Virus record (IMG/VR): IMGVR_UViG_3300010399_000035
Coordinates: 1-64,000 of that record
DNA from: a virus
Strand: one strand, 5' to 3'
Length of the DNA stretch: 64,000 nucleotides
Below the pieces are notes generated by a model, which was not told the DNA's origin, searched no databases, and worked only from the letters and a program-made list of their open reading frames with translations. Numbering within the stretch: position 1 is the first letter of the stretch; the number at the start of each line of letters is the position of its first letter. Below, one piece after another: positions 8,748 through 16,579 of the stretch. A program made the position numbers and the translations under genes.

Positions 8748-9380
8748 ATGGACTTCAAGCCAAAGAGTCTGCTGCGCTATTCGCGCAAGCTGCTGAAGTA
8801 CCTAGACCAGGACAATAAGGTGCTCTCCGCGAAGGCCGTGCGGAAGATAGTAGATGGCGATATAGAGGCTACCGCAGGTAGACTCTACTCTCTACTCCAA
8901 GACTTCCAGTCGGGCCAACTCAGTGAAGAACAGTTCCGTAAAGACTTCAAGAAGTCAGTGGCCAACCTTCATCTTGCTCACGTAGCCGCTGCTCAAGGCG
9001 GCTTCCGCAATATGACGCAAGCTGCCTGGGGCTTCGCGGGGCAGCGGATCCGACAGCAGTATGGGTACGTGGATGGGCTGGTTAGCGATATACAAGCAGG
9101 TAAGTTAAGCGGACCAAACGGCCTGGTCCGCATGAAATTATGGGCCTCCAGCGCGATGGATTCGTACGAGGCTATGCTTCAAAAAGTGCATAGTCCAACT
9201 GACTTCCCCTTCGCGGAGAACTTGTTGAACCAGCAGAACATTAGCGAGAAGAACTGCCCGATTTGCACCGGACTGACAGCCATTGGAATAACCGACCGCG
9301 ACGACATACCGCTCCCAGAAGACCGGCACTTCGGCTGCAATTGCGGCATTGCTTACCACCGTACGCTTGACGGAGATTGA
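8748..9380 (+). CDS. minor head / morphogenesis protein, gp7-like
   Basis: 210 residues, mainly helical. The C-terminus has a cysteine-rich block, NCPICTGLTAIG...HFGCNCGI, resembling the metal-binding end of SPP1 gp7/Mu gpF-type minor head proteins, which act at the portal during procapsid assembly. Gene order (portal, effectors, this gene, prohead protease, capsid) supports that role. It starts 2 nt after the previous stop. The assignment rests on the Cys pattern and position, not on a full match. Confidence 0.5.
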   Translation: MDFKPKSLLRYSRKLLKYLDQDNKVLSAKAVRKIVDGDIEATAGRLYSLLQDFQSGQLSEEQFRKDFKKSVANLHLAHVAAAQGGFRNMTQAAWGFAGQRIRQQYGYVDGLVSDIQAGKLSGPNGLVRMKLWASSAMDSYEAMLQKVHSPTDFPFAENLLNQQNISEKNCPICTGLTAIGITDRDDIPLPEDRHFGCNCGIAYHRTLDGD

Positions 9381-9383
9381 ATT

Positions 9384-12050
9384 ATGACTGCTACCGCTTC
9401 GCTATACGAACCAACCGACTTGGCGCTGAAGGAATACGGCTTCGGTGGCAGTGCCACCTACGGAGGCCAATCAGCTTCCGACAAAGCTGCACGGAGTGAA
9501 TTTATGAAAACTGCCGCCGATGTCCTTATTAGCTACGGATCCGAACTCAAAGCCGAAGGAACTGACGCCAATGGCGACTTCCACTTCGGCGGCTACTTGG
9601 TGCTGTTCGATAGCCACGATGTCTCGCGTCAGCGGGATAAGTATCTGAAGTCTACCGATTACGACTTCGAGGATGGGGACAAGACCACCATCTATTTCCA
9701 TCACGGATTGGACGAGACCCTCAAGGCCACCAAGCTAGGCACCGGCAAGTTGTACATGAAGGATGCTGGCGTGTGGATGGATGGAATCATCAAGGCCCGC
9801 ACGGACTACCTCGCGAAGCACGTAGACAAGATCAAGGACGGGATTAAAGGCGGGGTATTTGGGCTGAGTAGCGGCGTCCCCGCTCATCTAGTGGAGCGTA
9901 AGGCCGTCCCCGCTGGCCACGAAGTGCTGACCTGGCCTCTAGGCAAGGATGCTTCCATTACGCACATCCCCGCCGAGCCCAAAACGATGTGCTTTTCGCT
10001 CAAATCACTTATGGAAGAGGAGAGCGGAGAAGCTCTCCCAGAAGATGGCCCATTTTCTGGAGCGGATGACCTCGAACTGAAATACTCCGACGATGAAGAG
10101 AGGGATGATCATGGTCGGTGGACTTCAGGTAGCGATGAGGCCGACCAAGTACATGGTGCTACCAGCGAGGCTCGTTCAGCTACTCAAGCTGCGATAGGGT
10201 CGACCTCCGCTATTAAGGCGTCGGCAGGACGTGCGGCTACGCAATCTATGTCTGCATTAGGTGCGACTACCTCTGGCGAGGCCGAAGAAGCCCACAATAA
10301 GGCTGCTCGCTATCATTTATCCACGGCAGCCATGCATACGGAGCATGCCAAAGCGCTAAATGCTTCTGGTTCCGCAGACTCTGCGAAAGAAGCCCAGGAG
10401 CATACAGCTGCAGCTACTTTACACACAACAGCAGCTACTATGCATCGAGCCATGGCTCGTAAGGCTGGGCAGAACGCATTCAGTAATATTAACCTGGCGG
10501 AAGATGTGGTGGGCCGAGCCTTAAGAGGCAACTACGGCTTGTCTACCAAGACTGATGCGGTTAAGTCAGCCCATCGACTGATGCGAGGAGCTCAGATTAT
10601 AGTTCCTGAATCCCATCCCGCTAGACCTCACATAGACGACGCCAAGGAGTCTCTAGAGAAAGCTGTTCACTCAAACGGAGAGCGGAGGGACGCTCATTTG
10701 AGGGAAGCCAAGCAGCACATCGCCAAGGCGTACGAAAAAGGTGTGGCTGCCCCATTCAATAGATATGTTGATCCGGCGTCGGGAGTAGCTAAGAAGGATG
10801 ATGGGTCAGATGACCTCGAACTGAAGTACTCCGATGACCAGGAACGCGACGATCGTGGCCGCTGGACAGCTGGTGGGGCGAGCGATGCAAAGGACGCATC
10901 TGACAGCGCTCACGAAGCTTCGACGGGAGCCCAAGGCCCACTTTCGTCCAAGGCGTGGCATAGCTCCGATAAGGCGAAGACCTTCGCTGCCATGGCAGGT
11001 AAAGCAACCTCAGATAACAGTCGCGAAGCTTACCATGGCAATGCAGCAGCCTATCACGAAGAAGCTAGCAAGACGCATAGCGACGCTGCAGTTCGCGCTG
11101 GAGCTCAAGGCGACCATGAAAGCCAGACTGCCCACTCGGACGCCGCTGCTAAGCACACCACCGCAGCCGCAATGCACCGTGGTATGGCGAAGGCGGCTGC
11201 CGTGAGCCAAAGCTACGAGGTAAACCCTCATAGTTTGGTTAATAACACGGCAGAGCAGCTATCCTCCGTTCACGCAGGTAGGGAGACAATCCATTCGTTT
11301 GCCCAGAGGTTGAAGCAGTCTCATGATAGACTCTCGCAAGCCGTTGATCATGTCAGTACCGACCATCCAGCATATGCACACTTAGTGATGGCTAAGGAGT
11401 CTACGAACAAGGCTCTCCACTCCCGAGGGGACACTCGGAAGCAGCACGTGGCAGAAGCTATGAACCATGTGCGGAATGCTCAGATGAGTGGTATCGGTCG
11501 AGCAGCCAAATCAGAGGACGACGACAACGAAGGTGCATTCAAGTCCGAAAGCATAATTACTCCTGACGTTATACAGGTTCTGGCGGATGGTCGGCATGTA
11601 GGCCTCCGCTTCCAGGACCACCCAAAAGTGGTGCTTGCAGCCATGAAGGGATTCGTACATCGCTTGTTCGATTGGCACGTGGATCGAACTGCGAGTCGTA
11701 AGTCGGGTCAGGTATACTCCGGTGATAACTGGGATATGCACGACACCATTTGCAACGGAATGGCGCAGATGGTGCAGCAGTACCGTAATCACCTGGACGA
11801 CAACTGCCCGCCTGGACGTAAACCGTGCAAGGTCCCTGTAGTGCAACTAGGTACCGCAGCCCCACTGTCGTGGTCGGAATCGGGTGGAGCGTTAGGTACC
11901 GACCAATTCAAGGCTGATGCAGCCGACGCCAGCGCCGACGCGCTGGAACGGATGGAAGCTGAGTTGCTCGAACGTCAAGCCGCCTTCGCCCGCCTTCGGG
12001 CCGATGGGTTGCTGATCCAAGAGCGAATGGTTGCAGCTGCGGTTGACTAG
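9384..12050 (+). CDS. prohead protease with duplicated helical modules and scaffold-like tail
   Basis: 888 residues. Residues about 50-210 are an HK97-type (S78) prohead protease: candidate catalytic His in YFHHGLD (106/107), Ser in FGLSSGV (162/163), and ITHIPAEPKT, the usual end of the domain. An in-frame repeat copy (SGEALPEDGPFSG) leads into two tandem modules. Each begins DDLELKYSDD-x-ERDD-x-GRWT (about 230 and 478) and continues with an Ala/His-rich helical repeat (HTTAATMHRAMARKAG versus HTTAAAMHRGMAKAAA). The C-terminus is a charged coiled coil fitting a scaffold or delta domain. The protease would mature the capsid and possibly cut at the acidic motifs. Confidence 0.85.
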   Translation: MTATASLYEPTDLALKEYGFGGSATYGGQSASDKAARSEFMKTAADVLISYGSELKAEGTDANGDFHFGGYLVLFDSHDVSRQRDKYLKSTDYDFEDGDKTTIYFHHGLDETLKATKLGTGKLYMKDAGVWMDGIIKARTDYLAKHVDKIKDGIKGGVFGLSSGVPAHLVERKAVPAGHEVLTWPLGKDASITHIPAEPKTMCFSLKSLMEEESGEALPEDGPFSGADDLELKYSDDEERDDHGRWTSGSDEADQVHGATSEARSATQAAIGSTSAIKASAGRAATQSMSALGATTSGEAEEAHNKAARYHLSTAAMHTEHAKALNASGSADSAKEAQEHTAAATLHTTAATMHRAMARKAGQNAFSNINLAEDVVGRALRGNYGLSTKTDAVKSAHRLMRGAQIIVPESHPARPHIDDAKESLEKAVHSNGERRDAHLREAKQHIAKAYEKGVAAPFNRYVDPASGVAKKDDGSDDLELKYSDDQERDDRGRWTAGGASDAKDASDSAHEASTGAQGPLSSKAWHSSDKAKTFAAMAGKATSDNSREAYHGNAAAYHEEASKTHSDAAVRAGAQGDHESQTAHSDAAAKHTTAAAMHRGMAKAAAVSQSYEVNPHSLVNNTAEQLSSVHAGRETIHSFAQRLKQSHDRLSQAVDHVSTDHPAYAHLVMAKESTNKALHSRGDTRKQHVAEAMNHVRNAQMSGIGRAAKSEDDDNEGAFKSESIITPDVIQVLADGRHVGLRFQDHPKVVLAAMKGFVHRLFDWHVDRTASRKSGQVYSGDNWDMHDTICNGMAQMVQQYRNHLDDNCPPGRKPCKVPVVQLGTAAPLSWSESGGALGTDQFKADAADASADALERMEAELLERQAAFARLRADGLLIQERMVAAAVD
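10024..10066 (+). repeat. palindromic element, near-full unit, inside prohead protease gene
   Basis: Left arm GCGGAG, AA, GCTCTCCCAGAAGA; centre TGGCCCA; degraded right arm TTTTCTGGAGCGG. It is translated as SGEALPEDGPFSGAD between the protease domain and the first GRWT module. Confidence 0.85.
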
Positions 12051-12052
12051 TA

Positions 12053-12076
12053 GTTCAACGAACTAGTTCGTTGAAC
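12053..12076. promoter_or_regulatory. 24-bp perfect palindrome before the capsid gene
   Basis: GTTCAACGAACT followed at once by its exact reverse complement AGTTCGTTGAAC, in the gap between the protease stop and the capsid ATG. It could be an mRNA hairpin (processing or stability) or a protein operator. It contains the TTG at 12071, which argues against that codon being the capsid start. Confidence 0.65.
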
Positions 12077-12106
12077 AGTAGCATAGTAAAGAGGAATGCA
12101 AGCACA

Positions 12107-13459
12107 ATGCCAACTTTAAAAGAGAAAAATGACCAACTCGCGAAGCTGCGAGCGGATCACCAGAAGCGGTTCGAGGCGTTCGACGCCGAAACCAACAGCG
12201 GACGCAAGTCTGCTATCCTGCAGGAAATCAACCGGGCTGAAGTGGACATCAAGTCCCTCAGCGACGAAGTGGCGCAGGAAGTCCAAGTCGTCGAAATGAA
12301 GCGGCGCAACGAGCAGGAGATGAAGGGTCTGCGGATTCCCGCTGGCGTCGGGGTGCCCTTCCCCGAGCGTGGCGGCAAGGACGGCGAGCTTCATGGCGAG
12401 CGCATGAGCGCCATCAAGTCCGTCGGTCAGTCCCTGATCGACGACAAGTCGGACATCATGCACAAGTTCCGCGAGTACAACGAGAAGTACGACGTGGTCT
12501 ACGAGTACCCGTTCCGCTCCGTGGGTGAATGGAAGGCTGCGATCCAGGCGGAAATGAAGACCACCCTCACTGAGAGCGGCTTCACCTCATACGATCGTCT
12601 GCCGAACATCATCACCCTCGGCGCTCAGGTGCCGATGGTCCGCGACTTGATCCCTCAGGGCCAGACCACCGCGATCACCATCCGCTACCCACGTGAAGTA
12701 TCGTTCACCAATGGTGCGACGAACGTCGCGGAAGGTGGCCAGAAGCCGGAAGCCGCATTCAACCTCGCTGAGGTGGATGCTCCCGTTCGGAAGATCGCCG
12801 TCGTGGCTCGTGTCACCGACGAAATGTTCGCTGACTTCCCGGCTGTCCGCGACTATATCAACATGCGGCTCCCCTTCATGGTGGAGCAGCAGGAAGATAA
12901 CCAGATCCTGAACGGCAACGGCACCAGCCCGAACCTGCAGGGCATTCTGGGCACCACTGGTGTGCTGTCCGGCGGCGCGTTGAACCAGTCGGCTGATCCG
13001 CAGAACGACCCGATCGTGAACGTGATCCTGCGTGCGATCACGCGCATCCAGGCTGAGTCCTTCTTCCAGCCTACGGGTATCGTGATCAACCCGTTCGACT
13101 GGGAGAACGTCCGCCTGATGCGTTCCGGAACCGGCGATGCTGCCGGTGGCGCGAACCGTGGGCTGTACCTGTTCGGTAACCCGGACGGTATGGGGATTGA
13201 CTCCATCTGGGGTCTGCCTGTGGTGAAGACCGTATACTGCCCTCGCGGTAAGGTACTGGTCGGCGCGTTCTCCTTGGGAGCACAGATCTTCCGTCGCGAA
13301 GGCATCACCATGCAGATGTCGAACTCCGATGGTAACGACTTCTCTTACAACCGCGTTGCTTTGCGGGTGGAAGAGCGTCTCGCTTTGGCTGTGTACCGCC
13401 CGAGCGCCTTCGGCGTCTGCACCCTGCATTCGAGCGGCGAAGCTTCCAGCAGCGCATAA
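12107..13459 (+). CDS. major capsid protein, HK97 fold
   Basis: 450 residues. The N-terminal about 75 residues are a charged coiled coil (scaffold-like delta domain, normally removed by the prohead protease). The HK97-type body follows, with VTDEMFADFPAVRDYINMRLP, a Q-E-D-N-Q-I-L-N-G-N-G block (typical E-loop/spine-helix region) and a C-terminal IWGLPVVKT...VLVGAF...ALRVEERLALAVYRPSAF, very typical of the P-domain end. ATG 12107 has AAAGAGG upstream. Base use is more GC-rich and regular than in the neighbours, as expected for a highly expressed gene. Confidence 0.95.
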   Translation: MPTLKEKNDQLAKLRADHQKRFEAFDAETNSGRKSAILQEINRAEVDIKSLSDEVAQEVQVVEMKRRNEQEMKGLRIPAGVGVPFPERGGKDGELHGERMSAIKSVGQSLIDDKSDIMHKFREYNEKYDVVYEYPFRSVGEWKAAIQAEMKTTLTESGFTSYDRLPNIITLGAQVPMVRDLIPQGQTTAITIRYPREVSFTNGATNVAEGGQKPEAAFNLAEVDAPVRKIAVVARVTDEMFADFPAVRDYINMRLPFMVEQQEDNQILNGNGTSPNLQGILGTTGVLSGGALNQSADPQNDPIVNVILRAITRIQAESFFQPTGIVINPFDWENVRLMRSGTGDAAGGANRGLYLFGNPDGMGIDSIWGLPVVKTVYCPRGKVLVGAFSLGAQIFRREGITMQMSNSDGNDFSYNRVALRVEERLALAVYRPSAFGVCTLHSSGEASSSA

Positions 13460-13490
13460 TCCCGGCACCCAACCGGTACTACTTTCTAGC

Positions 13491-13530
13491 CCTAGCCCAC
13501 TCCTCGATTCTCGGCGGGGAGTGGGCTAGG
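13491..13530 (+). terminator. hairpin terminator after the capsid gene
   Basis: CCTAGCCCACTCC pairs perfectly with GGAGTGGGCTAGG (13-bp stem, 14-nt loop), 32 nt after the capsid stop. The run after it (TTCGTACCTACC) is not T-rich, so it may weaken rather than stop transcription, or protect the capsid mRNA. Confidence 0.65.
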
Positions 13531-13592
13531 TTCGTACCTACCACCTACGCCCAAACCCCGCCCCAACGACTATTGTTCACTATATCCTAGTC

Positions 13593-13620
13593 GCGGAGAG
13601 ATCTCTCCCAGAAGATGGCC
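13593..13620 (+). repeat. palindromic element, half unit, intergenic
   Basis: GCGGAG, AG, ATCTCTCCCAGAAGATGGCC, between the capsid terminator and the glycan cassette. Confidence 0.85.
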
Positions 13621-13646
13621 CTGAAAATCCGAGCAACCGAGAACCC

Positions 13647-14546
13647 ATGCAACGTAAGTATCTCCTGACTACCCAGAGCGATCCCAACGACAGGCTCCCT
13701 CGCTATCGCCCCACCATTGGGCAAGCAGCTATTTACGATAGTCATGATAGGGAAGTCAACTTCCGCGATATGTTCGTTGGGTACAGTTGCTTCCTGCTCT
13801 GCGGTGGCCCTTCGCTGGCCAGGACAGACCTCGATCCGCTCCGCGAACGTGGTATGCTAACGATGGCGGTGAACAATGCCGCTTCAGTATTCAAGCCAAA
13901 CTTATGGACGCACATGGACGCTCCTGGTCGGTTCTTGGAGAACAATTGGCTGGATGCTACGGTCATGAAGTTCTCCATGTTCTCCCACCATTGGGCGAAT
14001 ATTCGCCAGCGGGACAGAGAAACCGGAGAGCTCCTGCTAAGCGATCTGACCGTAGAGCAACTGCCGAACACGTGGTTCTACCACGCCGACGAATACTTCG
14101 ATCCTAATACCTACCTGACGAGCCATGCATTCTCTTGTGGGTGCAAGGATGGCGCTACGGATAGCTTGGGCAACGTAGGTTCAAGGTCCGTAATGCTAAT
14201 CGCCCTCAAGTTGCTCTATGTACTTGGTGTACGCACAGTATATCTCGTTGGGTGTGATTTCCGGATGCAGCATGCTACGGACGGCCATACAGCCCAGAAT
14301 TACGCCTTCCCGCAGAACCGCGCCCCAAGCACAATCGACGCCAACAATCGGGCTTACAGCACGCTTAACAGCCGCCTGAGTGCACTGCGGCCGAAGTTCG
14401 AGGATGTGGGCTACAATGTCTTCAACTGCACTCCCAATAGTGGACTGGAGGCGTTCGATAGGGTGCCGTATGAAGTGGCCGTGAAGAGCGCAAGCAAGGT
14501 CTGCAATGAACTGCCGATCATCACAGAGGGGTACTACGATACTTGA
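13647..14546 (+). CDS. Rossmann-like protein of glycan cassette (DUF115/sialyltransferase-like)
   Basis: 299 residues. CFLLCGGPSLAR, then TMAVNNA, matches the nucleotide-sugar-binding GGPSL/NNA pattern seen in DUF115 and CST-type sialyltransferase-like proteins. SRSVMLIALKLLYVLGVRTVYLVGCDFRM is a second Rossmann-like half with the typical GCDF end. It begins a five-gene block inserted between capsid and connector genes, with a methyltransferase and two glycosyltransferases. It probably modifies a glycan or a virion protein; the substrate is unknown. Confidence 0.55.
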   Translation: MQRKYLLTTQSDPNDRLPRYRPTIGQAAIYDSHDREVNFRDMFVGYSCFLLCGGPSLARTDLDPLRERGMLTMAVNNAASVFKPNLWTHMDAPGRFLENNWLDATVMKFSMFSHHWANIRQRDRETGELLLSDLTVEQLPNTWFYHADEYFDPNTYLTSHAFSCGCKDGATDSLGNVGSRSVMLIALKLLYVLGVRTVYLVGCDFRMQHATDGHTAQNYAFPQNRAPSTIDANNRAYSTLNSRLSALRPKFEDVGYNVFNCTPNSGLEAFDRVPYEVAVKSASKVCNELPIITEGYYDT

Positions 14547-15162
14547 ACCCACCTCAACTACTCCACCTACCCCAGCTATAGGTCCACAACCCGAATGCTC
14601 CCCGCCTACCCGCCTTTGCCCTCACCCAGAAAACTGGCGCATGTACGATGGCGAGACAGCGGAGCTCGAAGTGCTCGCTTTTCTGGGCAGCATGGTTCGG
14701 CTACTGAAGCCGTCTATCGTAGTGGAGACTGGTTCGGCCTACGGGTACAGTGCCCTCAACATGGGTCAAGTTCTCCGTTTAAATGCAGACCGCTATAATT
14801 CGCCCGGACACCTGTTTTCATACGAGGCCGATCCGGTCCGAGCCCGCGAAGCAATGGGGCGGTGCGAAGGACTTCCGGTGAGCATTCTGAACTGCCATAC
14901 GTTGGAACCGGAACCAATCACGTGGGGCGTGGGGCCGATTGACCTACTCTATTTGGATAGCGACTTAGGCGCTAGGGTGCGGGAACTCAAACTCTTCCGC
15001 GAGAACCTATCTCCACGACACGTGATCCTGCTGCACGATACTGGCGAGACGCATGCTAGTCCACGACAGCAGTTAGAGGAGTATCGGGCAGAGCACCAGT
15101 TGCAGGTAGTAAACTTGGCTACTCCGCGTGGGTTGTCGATACTACAGTTCCCCAAACTATAG
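14506..15162 (+). CDS. class I SAM-dependent methyltransferase
   Basis: 218 residues. After a Pro/Thr-rich N-terminus (with repeat-like CPHPENWR) comes a methyltransferase core: VVETGSAYGYSALNMG (SAM-binding motif I), LFSYEADP (acidic end of strand 2), IDLLYLDSDLG and VILLHDTG. The layout resembles class-24/CmcI-type O-methyltransferases, which act on sugars or small molecules. It overlaps the previous gene by 41 nt; an ATG at 14641 is an alternative start just before the core. It likely works with the neighbouring glycosyltransferases. Confidence 0.75.
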   Translation: MNCRSSQRGTTILEPTSTTPPTPAIGPQPECSPPTRLCPHPENWRMYDGETAELEVLAFLGSMVRLLKPSIVVETGSAYGYSALNMGQVLRLNADRYNSPGHLFSYEADPVRAREAMGRCEGLPVSILNCHTLEPEPITWGVGPIDLLYLDSDLGARVRELKLFRENLSPRHVILLHDTGETHASPRQQLEEYRAEHQLQVVNLATPRGLSILQFPKL

Positions 15163-15164
15163 CC

Positions 15165-15761
15165 ATGGAAACTAAGTGCTTCTTTCTCACTCCAACCCAC
15201 CGAGCAATCCTCGAGTTGCGAAGGTATTCCAGCACCAAGTGCCCAACCCCACATGGATACCACAACGCCACCACGAACTTAGGCGAAGTCTCCACCGACT
15301 ACAGCGGAGAGGCTCCTCCCAGAGAATACCCAAAATGGCCTAGGGCGTGCGAATGTGGGTACGTCTTCTTAGACACTGACCAGTGGCAGCAGAATAAGCA
15401 TACACTGTACGAACGTTCGGATGGTGGAGCGCCCACTACTCTGGGAGAGGCTCCGCCTGGGGCGATGTGGTATGCGGATTGGCTCCTGATTAGAGATCCC
15501 GCTCCAGGGCTGGAGAACTACAATCGCGGCCCGGATGGGCATTGCTTGATGGTTCGCTGTCCGGACGGCCACGACTGGTGTGTAGATGGACAGTGCAATA
15601 ACTGCACTATGCCAACGGACTACGTTCACAAGTGCTGGGTTCGCCACGGCACACCACCGGATATCACCGTGGACAAGAATGGCAATACTTGTGCTGCTGG
15701 AGCGGGTAGCATACAGACTAGATCGTGGCATGGATTTCTGCGGAATGGGGTGCTCGCTTGA
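15165..15761 (+). CDS. conserved phage hypothetical protein (Cys-rich)
   Basis: 198 residues, rich in Cys, His and Trp: ACECGYVF, RCPDGHDWCVDGQCNNCTMP and HKCWVRHG. The last block resembles a family common beside actinophage-type virion genes, but no function is known to me. Two repeat-derived segments are in frame (SGEAPPREYP at 15304-15331; TLGEAPPG at 15439-15457). The stop overlaps the next start. Confidence 0.55.
   Translation: METKCFFLTPTHRAILELRRYSSTKCPTPHGYHNATTNLGEVSTDYSGEAPPREYPKWPRACECGYVFLDTDQWQQNKHTLYERSDGGAPTTLGEAPPGAMWYADWLLIRDPAPGLENYNRGPDGHCLMVRCPDGHDWCVDGQCNNCTMPTDYVHKCWVRHGTPPDITVDKNGNTCAAGAGSIQTRSWHGFLRNGVLA
15304..15331 (+). repeat. palindromic element, half unit, in coding region
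   Basis: GCGGAG, AGG, CTCCTCCCAGAGAATACCC, read in frame as SGEAPPREYP. A matching inverted fragment (CTGGGAGAGGCTCCGCC) lies 110 bp downstream in the same gene. Confidence 0.7.
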
Positions 15762-16579
15762 AGCTTGCAGCGATATACAACTGTTGGGACGGCGAGGAAT
15801 TGTTAGAAGCCTCCATCCGGCAAATTCGCGCTCACACGGAAATCATCTTGGTTGTCTATCAAGAGCAGTCCAACTTCGAAGAGCCATACTCTCCGCTGCC
15901 AACGATTGAACGGCTCCAGTCTATAGGTCTGGTAGACTGTGCAATTCCCTTCCTACCAACCTTCAACATAGGCAGGGGTGGGGGTACGGTGAACGAAACT
16001 GTCAAACGGAACCTTGGCTTAGCGCAAGCCCGAGAACTGAATGCCACTCACTTCCTCCATATAGACTGTGATGAATTCTATGATACTGATCAATTCCGTC
16101 GTGCCAAAGCAACCCTGGAGCGTGGTTGGTTCGAGAGTTCAGCCTGCCATCTACAGACCTATTATCGCCGCCCACAGTACCAGTTATCCCCTCCAGAAGA
16201 ATACGGCGTTCCATTTATCCATAAGTTATATCCAGGTACCCACTGCGGACATCAGACGGGCGCAACCAGATACCCGGTTGAATGCGACCCGACCCGCTCA
16301 GTCTCGCACACTGAGGAGAACGGCAACGTAGGCAACTTCAAGCTTTTCAGTCGCGACGAGCTAGAAATGCACCATATGTCTTTCGTGCGTAAGAATACTG
16401 AATCCTTTAAGCGTAAATTACGTAATCATAGTAGTTGGTGGAAGCTAACCGAGAACCTGGAACAGGACGCTACGATGTTCGAGCAGTATGAGCCTGGACA
16501 ACCTCTGGTATGGTTCAAAGGCCATTCGCTGCTTAGCGTCCCGGACCAGTTTGGAATAGAGGGGATTTGTGAACAGTAA
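15758..16579 (+). CDS. glycosyltransferase, GT-A fold
   Basis: 273 residues from a TTG that overlaps the previous stop (TTGA). LKLAAIYNCWDGEELLEASI is a typical start of this family; a GTG at 15725 is also possible. ATHFLHIDCDEFYD carries the metal-binding D-x-D of GT-A enzymes. Later HKLYPGTHCGHQTGATRY and a WWKLTENLEQD region follow. It transfers a sugar from a nucleotide donor; the acceptor is unknown. It is part of the cassette 13.6-17.8 kb. Confidence 0.75.
   Translation: MKLAAIYNCWDGEELLEASIRQIRAHTEIILVVYQEQSNFEEPYSPLPTIERLQSIGLVDCAIPFLPTFNIGRGGGTVNETVKRNLGLAQARELNATHFLHIDCDEFYDTDQFRRAKATLERGWFESSACHLQTYYRRPQYQLSPPEEYGVPFIHKLYPGTHCGHQTGATRYPVECDPTRSVSHTEENGNVGNFKLFSRDELEMHHMSFVRKNTESFKRKLRNHSSWWKLTENLEQDATMFEQYEPGQPLVWFKGHSLLSVPDQFGIEGICEQ

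Noticed and set aside
12587-13468. 293-codon open frame opposite the capsid gene
   Set aside because: It is a shadow of the GC-rich, codon-biased capsid gene; no family features and no start signal.
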